Counted from the first letter of the stretch, positions 47,750 through 57,668 are shown. The stretch: DNA of 64,000 nucleotides from Gammaproteobacteria bacterium (GCA_018222985.1 JAAEZG010000009.1:1-64000), one strand, 5' to 3'. Translations and numbers: made by a program. The notes: a model not told the origin generated them from the sequence alone.

Positions 47750-48355
47750 TTACAGCTTGCTAGCGTTTTTAGACAAGTAATCAGCAACGCCTTTCGGATC
47801 AGCCTTCATACCTTCATCGCCTTCTTTCCAGCCAGCTGGGCATACGTCGCCGTGCTTCTGGTGGAAGTTCAACGCGTCAACCAAACGAATCATTTCGTCA
47901 ATGTTACGACCTAATGGTAAGTCGTTCACGATTTGGTGACGTACAAGGCCGTCTTCGTCAATTAAGAATGACGCACGGAAAGCAACGCCAGCTTCTGGGT
48001 GCTCAACATCATAAGCACGGCAGATAGAGTGCTTCACGTCTGCAACCAATGGATATTTCACTTCACCGATGCCGCCGTCAGCTTCGGCAGTGTTACGCCA
48101 TGCGTTGTGCGTGAATTGTGAGTCGATAGACACACCAATCACTTCTACGCCACGCTTTTTGAATTCTTCTAAACGGTGATCAAATGCGATCAACTCAGAA
48201 GGACATACGAAGGTGAAGTCGAGTGGGTAGAAAAAGATAACTGCTTTTTTACCTTTGATTTGCTCGAACAAGTTGAAGTTTTCAACAATTTCACCGTTGC
48301 CTAATACTGCAGCAGCAGTAAAGTTAGGAGCCTTACGACCTACTAATACACCCAT
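47750..48355 (-). CDS. 2-Cys peroxiredoxin (AhpC/TSA family)
   Basis: A 201-residue typical 2-Cys peroxiredoxin that reduces hydrogen peroxide and alkyl hydroperoxides. Peroxidatic Cys51 in FTFVCPSE and resolving Cys172 in DVCPAGW, with the Arg in the ASFLIDEDG region. No AhpF gene is visible, so the reductant may be thioredoxin or glutaredoxin; grxD is just upstream on the same strand. GGAGAT precedes the ATG. Confidence 0.94.
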   Translation of the reverse strand: MGVLVGRKAPNFTAAAVLGNGEIVENFNLFEQIKGKKAVIFFYPLDFTFVCPSELIAFDHRLEEFKKRGVEVIGVSIDSQFTHNAWRNTAEADGGIGEVKYPLVADVKHSICRAYDVEHPEAGVAFRASFLIDEDGLVRHQIVNDLPLGRNIDEMIRLVDALNFHQKHGDVCPAGWKEGDEGMKADPKGVADYLSKNASKL

Positions 48356-48391
48356 GGTTTATCTCCATTTTATTGTGTGTTTAAACGAAAA

Positions 48392-48730
48392 TTACTCAGC
48401 TTCTGGCGCCGGATGACGCGCAGCCACTTCATTAATTAATTCTTGTAACTCACCCTTTTGGAACATTTCCAAAATAATGTCGCAGCCACCGACTAACTCG
48501 CCTTCCACCCATAACTGCGGGAACGTTGGCCAGTCTGCATATTTAGGCAGCTCAGCACGAATTTCAGGGTTTTGCAGAATATCGACATACGCAAAGGCTT
48601 GGCCACAGCTCATTAGGGCCTGTGAAGCTTGCGAAGAGAAGCCGCAACTTGGCAACTTCGGAGAACCTTTCATGTATAACAGAATCGGGTTTTCTGCGAT
48701 CTGCTGCTTAATCTTTTCAACAGTTTCCAT
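48392..48730 (-). CDS. grxD: Monothiol glutaredoxin
   Basis: A 112-residue monothiol glutaredoxin with the CGFS site at Cys29-Ser32, KGSP before it, the TFPQLW cis-Pro loop and GGCDI. It carries iron-sulfur clusters together with BolA-type partners. A longer frame to 48766 exists, but the ATG at 48730 with TGAGGT upstream fits the family. It is divergent from sodB across 238 bases with no clear promoter match. Confidence 0.94.
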   Translation of the reverse strand: METVEKIKQQIAENPILLYMKGSPKLPSCGFSSQASQALMSCGQAFAYVDILQNPEIRAELPKYADWPTFPQLWVEGELVGGCDIILEMFQKGELQELINEVAARHPAPEAE

Positions 48731-48968
48731 GATTACCTCAGGTATTAAGCGTTTCAAACGGCGCACAGTTTATCACATGTCCATGACACTTTCAGTACGC
48801 CAAATCGCCACAAACAAGTTATACTTTTGGGTAAAGTTAACCCTTGAAATAAACTTTTGTGCCACAATTTAACTATATAGTGACAGCAAGTTTTGAATTC
48901 AATGGTAAAATGCCAAGAATTTAAAACCACAACAAACATTCATTTCTCAACAACAACGGAGAGTCGAC

Positions 48969-49550
48969 ATGGCATTTGAATTACCAGCATTGCCTTACGA
49001 GAAAAATGCACTTGAGCCACATATCTCAGCTGAAACCATTGAATACCACTATGGTAAGCATCACCAAACTTACGTGACTAAGCTGAACGATGCGGTAAAA
49101 GGCACCGATATGGAAGGCAAGTCACTCGAAGACATCATTAAGACTTCTAAAGGCGGCGTATTTAACAACGCAGCGCAAGTGTGGAACCACACGTTCTACT
49201 GGAACTGCTTAAGCCCAAATGGCGGCGGCGCACCAACTGGCGCAGTAGCTGACGCTATCAATGCGGCATTCGGTTCGTTCGACAAGTTCAAAGAAGAGTT
49301 CAGTGCGCAAGCTGCTGGCAACTTCGGTTCAGGCTGGACTTGGCTGGTGAAAAAAGCAGACGGTTCAGTCGCTATCGTAAACACCAGCAACGCAGAAACT
49401 CCATTAACTGACTCGTCAGTTACCCCTATCCTAACCGTTGACGTTTGGGAACACGCTTATTACATCGATTATCGTAATGCGCGCCCGAACTACCTAAACG
49501 CGTTCTGGAACCTAGTGAACTGGGATTTCGTAGCGAAAAACTTCGCTTAA
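48969..49550 (+). CDS. sodB: Superoxide dismutase [Fe]
   Basis: A 193-residue cytoplasmic Fe-superoxide dismutase. Metal ligands His27, His74, Asp158 and His162 ([11 protein letters not shown]), with Gln near 70 and HHQTY at the start typical of the Fe-form. CGGAGAG precedes the ATG. Together with the peroxiredoxin and grxD genes it makes a small oxidative-stress and iron-sulfur cluster. Confidence 0.96.
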   Translation: MAFELPALPYEKNALEPHISAETIEYHYGKHHQTYVTKLNDAVKGTDMEGKSLEDIIKTSKGGVFNNAAQVWNHTFYWNCLSPNGGGAPTGAVADAINAAFGSFDKFKEEFSAQAAGNFGSGWTWLVKKADGSVAIVNTSNAETPLTDSSVTPILTVDVWEHAYYIDYRNARPNYLNAFWNLVNWDFVAKNFA

Positions 49551-49569
49551 TAAATAAGCTAGTTAAACA

Positions 49570-49595
49570 AAAGCCCGCATGAAGCGGGCTTTTTT
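49570..49595 (+). terminator. Terminator after sodB
   Basis: AAAGCCCGC-ATGAA-GCGGGCTTTTTT, 20 bases after the sodB stop. An A-run ahead of the stem also gives a weak U-tract for the ankyrin gene converging from the other side. Confidence 0.9.
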
Positions 49596-49602
49596 ATGCC
49601 AA

Positions 49603-50787
49603 TTAATCAGTCGTCTTTGCGCCGTGGTATTCCAATAATTTAAACAGTGCCGGTTTATTATTTTCTTTTGCTAAATCGGCAATAGACTTGCCGCCATTGT
49701 TTATATTAAAAACAGACGCACCATGCTTAATCAGTAGCTCAGCGAATTCAATAATTAAATTTTCGTGTTGATAATTGTCATTCGCTAAGAACATGAGGGG
49801 TGTCCAACCTGTTGATGAACGCGGTTGTGGGTCTACCCCAGCTTCAAGTAATACTTTTGCCGTTTTTATATCGCCTTTATCTACGGCATAAGACAACGCC
49901 GACCATCCTTCATGGTCGACAACATGAAGATCCGAATTCTGCGCTAACAATAACTCAGTCACACTGTCGCGACGTTGCCAAATACTTAGCTGTAAGGCCG
50001 TAATGCCTTTATCCGACTGCACATCGATATTCACGCCGGCAGCTAATAATAACTTGGTTATGGCCGCTATATTGGCTTCCTCGGCTGTGTTTATTCGATT
50101 ACCCGTTTGATGCAGCGTTGTCCAATTGCTAACCGATAAGGCATTGGGGTCTGCGCCTAGTTCTAGCAGCATTTTGCTACTTTCAACAAAGCCCATTTGA
50201 ACCGCATGGTGAAGCGCTGTCCATTGATTCACATCACGGGCCTCAATATCGGCACCATGTTCTACCAGCGCTTTAATAGTGGCTGGAAAATTCTTGTTAG
50301 TTGCCATATGCAAAGCAGTGAACCCTGTTTTCGCATCTAAACGCGCGTCAATGTCACTATGTGGGGCTAATAACGGAATAAATTTGGGCTTCGATGACAA
50401 GGCGGCATAAATCAGTGGCGTACGCCCGTACTTATCGCGTTTATTCAGGTCAAACCCAACCTTAGCAAACACATCAATACAGTCATAACACGAGGCAACT
50501 ATGGCAAGGTGAGAAAGCAACGGCGCCGACTCAAGATGGCCAAAGTTGATATACCAATAGAATTTTTTTGCCTTAAGCAACTGCTCTAATTCATCGACTC
50601 TATGTAAATAAACCGCGTGCATGGCTGCGGCCATGTCTTTATCACCAAACTTGAAGTCATAATTGTCGGGTAATACGGGCCCAGCATATACGGGCTTATC
50701 AGGTGATGTAGACTGACAACCACCTAAACTCAACAACAAGACAATGGTTGTTAATTTTATACAGAGGACTAATTTTGAGGGGGTCAT
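49603..50787 (-). CDS. Ankyrin-repeat lipoprotein
   Basis: A 394-residue protein. Lipobox LSLGGC (Cys24) after a hydrophobic signal, so it is probably a membrane-anchored lipoprotein. From about residue 120 to the end there are seven or eight ankyrin repeats (GRTPLIYAA, GFTALHMAT, QWTALHHAV, NWTTLHQTG, GITALQLSI, GWSALSYAV, GWTPLMFLA). These usually mediate protein contacts; a partner is not evident. Nearby genes give no clue. Confidence 0.85.
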   Translation of the reverse strand: MTPSKLVLCIKLTTIVLLLSLGGCQSTSPDKPVYAGPVLPDNYDFKFGDKDMAAAMHAVYLHRVDELEQLLKAKKFYWYINFGHLESAPLLSHLAIVASCYDCIDVFAKVGFDLNKRDKYGRTPLIYAALSSKPKFIPLLAPHSDIDARLDAKTGFTALHMATNKNFPATIKALVEHGADIEARDVNQWTALHHAVQMGFVESSKMLLELGADPNALSVSNWTTLHQTGNRINTAEEANIAAITKLLLAAGVNIDVQSDKGITALQLSIWQRRDSVTELLLAQNSDLHVVDHEGWSALSYAVDKGDIKTAKVLLEAGVDPQPRSSTGWTPLMFLANDNYQHENLIIEFAELLIKHGASVFNINNGGKSIADLAKENNKPALFKLLEYHGAKTTD

Positions 50788-50875
50788 TAAGATTCACCAG
50801 TTTTTTATTATTATCTAGTGAATCTTAACCGAATGACTAATACCGTGGCCAGTTAGCTAACTTCTCGTAGCTGAT

Positions 50876-50956
50876 TTTATCCAATATCTAATATCTAATA
50901 TCGCTCTTGCTCTTCTATCTTATCGCTTTTGCTCTTTTAACTTATCGCTTTTGCTC
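50876..50956 (-). repeat. Dispersed 3'-UTR repeat after fadR
   Basis: On the minus strand, right after the fadR stop, three tandem copies of GAGCAA(A/G)AGCGATA are followed by ATATTAGATATTGG. It is the most complete multi-copy version of the family in this window. Confidence 0.72.
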
Positions 50957-51667
50957 TTATTCCACTAAATTGTCGGGAATGTCACCGCGCAGGCTGTGCC
51001 AAATACGCCCCGACTGATAACCGTATTCACGAACTAACATCACCGCATCGTCACGACGCGAGTCGGCAGCCATTTCCTTAAGATCGGCATAGTATTTACG
51101 CGCTAACTTGCGTGCATCGTCATTGGAGAAATAAAAGTTACCAATGCGCGAATATAAGCCTTTGAAACCATTCAATACGAGCACATAAATAGGGTTGCCA
51201 GACGCCTGCGCTAAATCATGGTTCAAACGGTAATCGTATTGGCTAAAGGCTTCAGCCGTGTCGTCTAAACCTTCTGCCTCTTGCAGTAATTCAGCCACTT
51301 TTTCTGGTGCATTTCGCACCGCTTGGCGAATATAAATAGCACTAATATTGGTGCGTGCCGAAAGCAGTTGGTCAACCAGCTCTGGCATACCGTCTTCGTC
51401 AAGGCGCGCCAAAGTTTCAAGAATATTTAATCCCGAAGTTTCCCAGAAGTTATTCACGCGAGTTGGCTTGCCATGTTGAATGGTTAACCACCCGTCGCGC
51501 GCTAAACGCTGCAATACTTCACGTAAAGTGGTACGCGTAACACCTATCAATTCAGATAGCTCGCGCTCAGCTGGCAAAATAGTGCCAGGCGCAAAATGCC
51601 CGTTCCAGATTGATTTTACAATGTATTCCTCGGCAAAACCCGCTGGACTTTGTGCCTTGATGATCAT
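50957..51667 (-). CDS. fadR: Fatty acid metabolism regulator FadR
   Basis: A 236-residue GntR-family regulator: winged HTH with [31 protein letters not shown] (about 34-64) and a FadR C-terminal helical domain that binds long-chain acyl-CoA. It represses fatty-acid degradation and activates synthesis genes; fadD, 4 kb away, is a usual target. A FadR-like operator (51753-51769) lies 86 bases upstream of its own start. The last codon is followed by dispersed repeats. Confidence 0.94.
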   Translation of the reverse strand: MIIKAQSPAGFAEEYIVKSIWNGHFAPGTILPAERELSELIGVTRTTLREVLQRLARDGWLTIQHGKPTRVNNFWETSGLNILETLARLDEDGMPELVDQLLSARTNISAIYIRQAVRNAPEKVAELLQEAEGLDDTAEAFSQYDYRLNHDLAQASGNPIYVLVLNGFKGLYSRIGNFYFSNDDARKLARKYYADLKEMAADSRRDDAVMLVREYGYQSGRIWHSLRGDIPDNLVE

Positions 51668-51752
51668 GAAATGGCCTGTGTTTTGAATAACGTTGCCTAT
51701 AATAGGTTGCTATTTGTTATATTTACAAGACCTTCAATTCTAGCAGTGTTTG

Positions 51753-51769
51753 CAATGGTCGGACAAGTT
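51753..51769. promoter_or_regulatory. Candidate FadR operator
   Basis: CAATGGTC-G-GACAAGTT matches the known FadR consensus AACTGGTCNGACCAGTT at 13 of 16 fixed positions and is centred in the fadR-dsbB divergent gap. Autoregulation of fadR is the simplest reading. Confidence 0.62.
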
Positions 51770-51855
51770 TTGTAAAGCTTCTTAACGCAATCTTATCGAC
51801 AAGCCAAAAACGTTCAGGTAAGGTGCTGAGCAAATAACAATAACAAGGTGAATTC

Positions 51856-52377
51856 ATGCTCAATTTTTTAGCTGAACTGCCTGCCAAACGTGGCGCTTGG
51901 GCGTTGCTGGCGGGTTCGTGTTTTGCGTTACTTGCTGCCGCATTGTTTTTTCAATATCAAATGGGTCTAGAGCCTTGCGTAAAATGCATTGAGCAGCGCA
52001 CTGCTGTGCTGGCAATTGGCCTTGCGGCGTTAATTCCATTAGTAGCCCCGCAAACGCTTTGGGCACGGCTAGTTGGCTATGTCGGTTGGTTGGTTGCCGC
52101 AGTGTGGGGCTGGCGTATTGCCACAAGCCATTTAGACATTCAAAATGCCGAAAATAACTGGTTATTTGTGTGCGAGATGTACCCAGGCTTTCCAAGCTGG
52201 ATGCCTTTGCACGAATGGTTTCCAACTTTTTTCGCCGCGCCGGGACAATGTGGTGAAATTGATTGGCAGTTTATTGGTATTAGCATGCCGGGTTGGATGC
52301 AGATTCTTTTTGCAGCCTACGCAGTTGCCGCGGTACTCATTATTTTGGCACGGCTGCTCAAGCTACGCCGCCTGTAA
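51856..52377 (+). CDS. dsbB: Disulfide bond formation protein DsbB
   Basis: Inner-membrane quinone reductase that reoxidises DsbA. A 173-residue, four-helix protein with the Cys41-x-x-Cys44 pair (CVKC) and the second periplasmic pair Cys106/Cys132. AAGGTG before the ATG. Divergent from fadR. Confidence 0.95.
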   Translation: MLNFLAELPAKRGAWALLAGSCFALLAAALFFQYQMGLEPCVKCIEQRTAVLAIGLAALIPLVAPQTLWARLVGYVGWLVAAVWGWRIATSHLDIQNAENNWLFVCEMYPGFPSWMPLHEWFPTFFAAPGQCGEIDWQFIGISMPGWMQILFAAYAVAAVLIILARLLKLRRL

Positions 52378-52386
52378 CCGCGCGTA

Positions 52387-52836
52387 CTAATCGCTATCGT
52401 TCAAAGGCCAAGTAACAATTCTTAATTTAAGATCTTCCGTTACTTGGTCTTCGCTATCCACCAACCCCGCCGCACTCATGCCAGCAGCTATCATGGGCCC
52501 ACGATCGCCATCGTGCAATAACGGGTGCCAACTGGCTAAACCACGACCTTCGGCCAAGCGCCGATAAGCACAGCTTGGTGGCATATAATCAAGGTCATAA
52601 ACATTCGCAGGGGTAATTACCACACAATCTGGCACATGCCGTTTGCGGTTCGCATAATCGGAACAAAAACCAGTTTTGGTGTTGAGTAACCGACAACTCA
52701 CGTCGGTATAGTGAATGACTTCTTGCTGATCGTCTTCGTCAATCAGTTTGTGCAAACAGCACTTGCCACAGCCGTCACACAATGACTCCCACTCTTCGTG
52801 GGTCATTTGCTCCAGTGTCTTTTCTTGCCAGAACAT
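52387..52836 (-). CDS. ycgN: YcgN family cysteine-cluster protein
   Basis: A 149-residue protein of the UPF0260/YcgN family with CDGCGKCC near 20-27 and later Cys residues (SCRLLNTKTGFCSDY, VPDC) that probably bind a metal or cluster. The function is unknown. The ATG overlaps the stop of the hydrolase gene as TAATG. It is the last gene of a long minus-strand block. Confidence 0.88.
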   Translation of the reverse strand: MFWQEKTLEQMTHEEWESLCDGCGKCCLHKLIDEDDQQEVIHYTDVSCRLLNTKTGFCSDYANRKRHVPDCVVITPANVYDLDYMPPSCAYRRLAEGRGLASWHPLLHDGDRGPMIAAGMSAAGLVDSEDQVTEDLKLRIVTWPLNDSD

Positions 52837-53480
52837 TAGGCCTCGCAACGCACAGAGCCGTGCCACTGCCAGTGCTTATCGCCTTGGCTTAAATGCAACG
52901 TCAGCTGATCGTTTAGCGCCAATGATGCGACACCCGCTGGGGTTCCGGTTAAAACGATATCGCCCGGCTGCAAGGTAAACTGCTGACTGATATCGGCTAA
53001 CAGATCATCGATGGCAAAAATCATCTGGTGGCTGTGACCCACTTGCCGAGTCTGGTCGTTGACTTCAAGTTGAATGGTAAAATCACCGCCATTTTCTAAT
53101 TCGTTAAGCGACACCAATGGCCCCAAAACGCAGGAGCCATCGAAGGCTTTAGCGCGTTCCCACGGCTGCCCTGCCGCTTTTAATTCGCTTTGTACTTGGC
53201 GCAGCGTTAAATCAAGCGCAACGCCATATCCAACAATAGCCTGCTGTGCTTGCTCAGTTGTGACTTTGCGTAGCGGTTGACCAATATAAACGGCCAATTC
53301 AATTTCATGTTGGCACTCGCCTTGATCGCTTGGAATAACCACGTCAGGCAAATAGCTAATCGCCGAGGGTGGCTTCATAAATAACAACGGCCGTGTCGGT
53401 AATGGGTTATTTAACTCTTCTGCATGGGCCACATAATTGCGGCCCACACAGACTATTTTGGAAGGGTTCGGCAGGCTCAT
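52836..53480 (-). CDS. ycgM: Fumarylacetoacetate hydrolase family protein (YcgM-like)
   Basis: A 214-residue FAH-superfamily enzyme: CVGRNYVAHAEE, LFMKPPSA, then EIELAV(Y/I)IG with the metal-ligand Glu pair, and DIVLTGTPAG at the end. The family hydrolyses or decarboxylates small oxo-acids (oxaloacetate or acylpyruvates). It overlaps the transglycosylase stop (ATGA) and the ycgN start (TAATG). Confidence 0.88.
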   Translation of the reverse strand: MSLPNPSKIVCVGRNYVAHAEELNNPLPTRPLLFMKPPSAISYLPDVVIPSDQGECQHEIELAVYIGQPLRKVTTEQAQQAIVGYGVALDLTLRQVQSELKAAGQPWERAKAFDGSCVLGPLVSLNELENGGDFTIQLEVNDQTRQVGHSHQMIFAIDDLLADISQQFTLQPGDIVLTGTPAGVASLALNDQLTLHLSQGDKHWQWHGSVRCEA

Positions 53481-54487
53481 CGTGGAAAGCGAATTCGATC
53501 AGATAAATACCCGACCGCGGCCACAAAATAATGCGAGCGGTTCCAACGCATTAATGCGTCGTAGTTATCGTAGGCCAAATAAACACGGCCTTGATTATCA
53601 TCCGGAATTACCACCGAGGCTTGCAGATCATCGCGTTGCGGTAAGTCTGAGCCGTCATAACGGCGCACGCCTAGTGCTTGCCATTGCGCCAATGTTTTCT
53701 TAGTTTTCAAGCCGGCTAACTTGGTATCAAAACCTTCTGGCAACTGCACTTGGCGGCCCCAAGTGACGTCATCACGCCAGCCAACCGATTTCAAATAATT
53801 GGCTGCTGACGCAAACACATCGCCCATAGAGCCCCAAATATCTTTACGACCATCACCGTCGTAATCAATGGCATATTGCATAAATGAGCTTGGCATAAAT
53901 TGGGTTTGGCCCATTGCACCTGCCCACGAGCCTCGCATTTGTTCAATATCAATGTGGCCTTCTTCAACAATAGTTAACGCGTGCCAAAGCTCTTTCTTAA
54001 AAAATGCTTCGCGGCGCCCTTCGTAAGCCATGGTCGTTAGCGCTGATATAACATCTTGGCCCCCGGTAAAGCTACCAAAATTGGTTTCAATACCCCACAG
54101 CGCCACAATAAAGCGCGGTTGCACGCCAAATTCTTTGCCAATTTTTTCTAGCAATTCGCGGTGCTCTTCAAGCTTTTCCACTGCTTTTTTTGCTTTCCAC
54201 TCTGGCACCGCGCGCGGCAAATAGGTATCGAGCGTTAGCTTAAATTCCGGTTGGTTGCGATCTGCTTTCACCGAACGCTGATAAAACCGTGCGTTGGCAA
54301 AAGCTTTGTCCAAGGTTGCTTGGCTGTACCCATCCGCCAGCGCTTCTTGTTTGATGATTTCAACGTAAGCCGCAAAACCCTCCGCGTTTTTCTCATTAGC
54401 GTCGGCTTCTTGCGCCACAGTGGCTGAAGCCCACAAACTCATCACCCCAAGGGCAAATAATCGAAAAATTGGCATGGTAACTTGCAT
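53477..54487 (-). CDS. Lytic murein transglycosylase (MltB family)
   Basis: A 336-residue exported peptidoglycan-cleaving enzyme: signal peptide (about 25 residues, ATVAQ), catalytic Glu in WGIETNFGS near 132, then AGAMGQTQFMPSSF, and the DGDGRKDIW and ANYL segments typical of SLT_2/MltB enzymes. No lipobox, so likely soluble in the periplasm. It is coupled to ycgL by TGATG and to ycgM by ATGA, so these unlike functions share one transcript. Confidence 0.9.
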   Translation of the reverse strand: MQVTMPIFRLFALGVMSLWASATVAQEADANEKNAEGFAAYVEIIKQEALADGYSQATLDKAFANARFYQRSVKADRNQPEFKLTLDTYLPRAVPEWKAKKAVEKLEEHRELLEKIGKEFGVQPRFIVALWGIETNFGSFTGGQDVISALTTMAYEGRREAFFKKELWHALTIVEEGHIDIEQMRGSWAGAMGQTQFMPSSFMQYAIDYDGDGRKDIWGSMGDVFASAANYLKSVGWRDDVTWGRQVQLPEGFDTKLAGLKTKKTLAQWQALGVRRYDGSDLPQRDDLQASVVIPDDNQGRVYLAYDNYDALMRWNRSHYFVAAVGYLSDRIRFPR

Positions 54488-54768
54488 CAGCGTGCAGACT
54501 CCTGTTGTTGCTTTTTGTGAGCATCCAATAAGCTTTCTTGCTTTGGTGGCATTTGTAAGTAATAACCAGGCTCTTCGAGATGTTGCTTTAGCTCAGCAAC
54601 ACTCATACGAGCCAGTTTGCGCTCATCTTTAAGCGCCATGGTCATTACATGTATAGGTTGACCAAAGCTTTTCTGCAAAGGTTCAGGAATTTTTGTAAAG
54701 TCAGCCGGATGCGGCAAGTACAAATAGGTATCAGCCCGCTTCGGACTGCGGTAAATCGCACACAACAT
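54487..54768 (-). CDS. ycgL: YcgL domain protein
   Basis: A 93-residue protein with the YcgL fold: CAIYRSPKRADTYLYL at the start, then FTKIPEPLQKSFGQP and EPGYYLQMPP. Small conserved gammaproteobacterial protein of unknown function. It starts two bases after the rnd stop and shares the block of genes with rnd, fadD and ycgM/N. Confidence 0.9.
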   Translation of the reverse strand: MLCAIYRSPKRADTYLYLPHPADFTKIPEPLQKSFGQPIHVMTMALKDERKLARMSVAELKQHLEEPGYYLQMPPKQESLLDAHKKQQQESAR

Positions 54769-54770
54769 GC

Positions 54771-55904
54771 TTAACGATCCCGTTTAAAAATGGCTTCCAA
54801 GTGTGCACTAAGCTTAGCGCCCCGCCAGCCCACGTACAAGTCCGGTAGTGACAGGTCAGACTTGGCCTGGTTTGGCACTTGCCACTGCCAATGAATCACG
54901 TCATTAATTTGCCGACGCGAAGCAACCATACCTGGCTCAATACCAAGTTCTTTTGCTAATGCGGTAATTTGCTGCTTAATGGCATTAAAAACTGGTTTGT
55001 AGCCACGCATATCCGTTAACCGTTCCAGCTGAGCTGGCAATTCGGTTGCGGCTTTACCTTGGCGAATCGCCGCTAATAAATCATCGCCAGCATAGCGTAT
55101 GGTCATGGGCGACAAGTCGGTAATACCTCGCAATTGCCCCGTGGTTTCGGGCATGCGCCGAGCTAGCTCAAGCAAGGTGTGATCTTTCGCGACAAAGCCC
55201 AGTGGAATATCTGATTTTTTCGCCCGCTCTAAGCGCCAGCCCATCAGCTCACGCAGCACAGCGAGTTGTTGACGATTACACTGCCAGGCATTGCCAAAGA
55301 ACAAATATAGCCACTTCGTCGGCGTTTGTTCGCCACGCTTAGCCACTTGCAATGCGCTTTCCGCTTCAACTAACTCAAGTTTTTCAGCCGAAAGTTCCGT
55401 GCGTAAACGGGGGTAAATATCATGCAGGTAAAATACATCAGCGGCAGCATAATCTAACTGTTCAGGCGCTAAAGGCCGTTGCATCCAGTCGGTTCGTGAC
55501 TGTGACTTATCCACTTCAATGTCGGTATAGTGCTTCACCAACGCCGCATAGCCTAGCGCTTCGCCATGCCCGGCAAATGCTGCGCCAATTTGGGTGTCAA
55601 AAATGTGCGTCGGTATTTGTCCCATGTGCTGGGCCAATATCTCGTAATCTTCACCGCCAGCATGAATGACAATGTGCACGTTCGGGTCTTTTAATAGTTC
55701 CCAAAACGGCTCTAAATCAAGCCCCGCAACAGGATCAATCAACACCAATTGGTCTACCGCGCGCACTTGCACTAAGCCTAAGCGTGCATAGTAAGTACGA
55801 TTGCGAACAAATTCGGTATCTAACGCAAGATAAGGAACGTGCCGAGCGTGCTCGCAAAAAGCCAGCAGCTCGGCATTAGAGGTAATAACCTGATAGGGCA
55901 ACAT
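54771..55904 (-). CDS. rnd: Ribonuclease D
   Basis: A 377-residue 3'-to-5' exoribonuclease: Asp29 and Glu31 in LALDTEF, the second Asp in HAGGEDYEIL, and the Tyr/Asp of the fourth motif (LDYAAADVFYL), making DEDDy, followed by one or two HRDC domains with SDIPLGFVAKDHTL. It trims tRNA 3' ends. The gap to the fadD stop is three bases. Confidence 0.93.
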   Translation of the reverse strand: MLPYQVITSNAELLAFCEHARHVPYLALDTEFVRNRTYYARLGLVQVRAVDQLVLIDPVAGLDLEPFWELLKDPNVHIVIHAGGEDYEILAQHMGQIPTHIFDTQIGAAFAGHGEALGYAALVKHYTDIEVDKSQSRTDWMQRPLAPEQLDYAAADVFYLHDIYPRLRTELSAEKLELVEAESALQVAKRGEQTPTKWLYLFFGNAWQCNRQQLAVLRELMGWRLERAKKSDIPLGFVAKDHTLLELARRMPETTGQLRGITDLSPMTIRYAGDDLLAAIRQGKAATELPAQLERLTDMRGYKPVFNAIKQQITALAKELGIEPGMVASRRQINDVIHWQWQVPNQAKSDLSLPDLYVGWRGAKLSAHLEAIFKRDR

Positions 55905-55907
55905 GTG

Positions 55908-57596
55908 TTATTTCGACTTCGCCTCTTCTTCGTCGCGCAGTTCACGGCGAAGTATTTTACCGACGTTGCTTTTCGGCAATTCGTCGCGAAACTCAACAAA
56001 CTTAGGTACTTTGTAGCCGGTCATGTTTTCACGCGCAAAGGTAATTAACTCTTTTTCAGTTAATGACTGCTCTTTACGCACCACAAACACTTTCACGGCT
56101 TCGCCCGAGCTATCATGTGGAACACCAATAGCCGCAGCTTCAAGTACTTTAGGGTGATCAACAATCACGTCTTCAATTTCGTTCGGATACACGTTAAAGC
56201 CCGACACCAAAATCATGTCTTTCTTACGATCGACAATTTTGAAGAAGCCCTGCTCGTCCATCACACCAATATCACCGGTTGCGAACCAATCGCCGTCGCG
56301 CATCACTTTTTCAGTTTCATCCGGACGGTTCAAGTAACCCACCATAACTTGTGGACCACGAACTTGAATTTCACCAGCCTCGCCTTGCGGCAGCACTTCG
56401 CCCGAATCAACGTCGACAATACGCACTTCTGTTGAAGGCAATGGAATACCGATGGTGCCGTTATAATGCTCAATGTCTGTCGGGTTCACCGTAACAACCG
56501 GTGAGCATTCGGTTAAGCCATAACCTTCCAATAACCGTGATTTAGTGACCCGCTCCCAATGCTCAGCAACTGAACGCTGCACAGCCATACCGCCACCCAG
56601 AGCAATTTTAAGATGCGAGAAGTCTAAATCTTTGAAGCCTTCAGCATGTAACAAGCCATTAAACAAGGTGTTTACGCCAGAAATCATCGAAAACGGATAC
56701 TTACCAAGTTCTTTCACGAAGGCTTTCATGTCACGTGGGTTGGTAATCAAAATATTACGCCCGCCGTGCTTCATGAAGGTTAAGCAGTTCGCGGTTAACG
56801 CAAAAATATGGTACAGAGGCAATGCCGTTACGATAGTTTCTTCGCCGTCATCAACAAGTGGTGCAACAATGGCAGACACCATTTCTAAGTTAGCCACCAT
56901 ATTGCGGTGCGATAACATGGCGCCTTTTGCTAGGCCCGTGGTACCGCCGGTGTACTGCAAAAACGCTAAGTCGTCACCAGCCATCTGCGGGCGTTGATAC
57001 TCAGCTTTAGCCCCTTGGCTAAGCGCTGCACGGAAGGTTTCGGTGTTATTGAGCTTGTAGCTCGGCACCATTTTCTTCACGTATTTAACAACCGCGTTCA
57101 CAATCCAGCGCTTCGGCGCCGGCAGCATGTCACCTATAGCGGTCAAAATAACCTTTTTGACCGGTACATCCGCTTCAACTTTTTGCAGTGTGTCCGCAAA
57201 GTTATCCAAAATAACAATGGCTTTGGCATTCGCATCTGACAATTGATGCTTTAATTCACGCGCGGTATACAGTGGGTTGACATTCACCACCACTAAACCA
57301 GCACGCAATGCACCAAACAAGGCAATTGGGTACTGCAGCAAATTCGGCATCATAATGGCCAAAGCATCGCCTTTTTTCAGGCCTTGCTGTTGTAAATAAG
57401 CTGCAAATTGGCGTGACAATACGTCCAATTCATTGAAGGATAGCTCGGTATCCATATTGACGTAGGCGATTTTATCGCCATATTTTTCGATGCTCTGTTC
57501 GAAAATATCGACCAGCGAATTAAAGTGGTCCGGATCAATCGTTTCCGGCACGCCAGCTGGATAACGTTGTAGCCAAATTTTATCCACGCGCTTCAT
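55908..57596 (-). CDS. fadD: Long-chain-fatty-acid-CoA ligase
   Basis: A 562-residue AMP-binding enzyme that activates fatty acids. ATP-binding [16 protein letters not shown], the A5 region YGLTE, and the A8 hinge DRKKDMI with ATGDIG before it. A TTG start twelve bases upstream is possible, but the ATG at 57596 gives the family N-terminus. FadR is the likely regulator; only a half-site (GACCAGTG, 57657-57664) is seen here. Gene order rnd-fadD as in E. coli. Confidence 0.94.
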   Translation of the reverse strand: MKRVDKIWLQRYPAGVPETIDPDHFNSLVDIFEQSIEKYGDKIAYVNMDTELSFNELDVLSRQFAAYLQQQGLKKGDALAIMMPNLLQYPIALFGALRAGLVVVNVNPLYTARELKHQLSDANAKAIVILDNFADTLQKVEADVPVKKVILTAIGDMLPAPKRWIVNAVVKYVKKMVPSYKLNNTETFRAALSQGAKAEYQRPQMAGDDLAFLQYTGGTTGLAKGAMLSHRNMVANLEMVSAIVAPLVDDGEETIVTALPLYHIFALTANCLTFMKHGGRNILITNPRDMKAFVKELGKYPFSMISGVNTLFNGLLHAEGFKDLDFSHLKIALGGGMAVQRSVAEHWERVTKSRLLEGYGLTECSPVVTVNPTDIEHYNGTIGIPLPSTEVRIVDVDSGEVLPQGEAGEIQVRGPQVMVGYLNRPDETEKVMRDGDWFATGDIGVMDEQGFFKIVDRKKDMILVSGFNVYPNEIEDVIVDHPKVLEAAAIGVPHDSSGEAVKVFVVRKEQSLTEKELITFARENMTGYKVPKFVEFRDELPKSNVGKILRRELRDEEEAKSK

Positions 57597-57668
57597 GCTC
57601 CTGAACAAATAAATTTAAATATTCTAATTTTTGTAACGCGTAATCATCGCATATCCGACCAGTGTTGC

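Noticed and set aside
48780..48968. A defined sodB promoter
   Set aside because: Several AT-rich -10-like boxes exist but none has a -35 at proper spacing, so no single site is supported.
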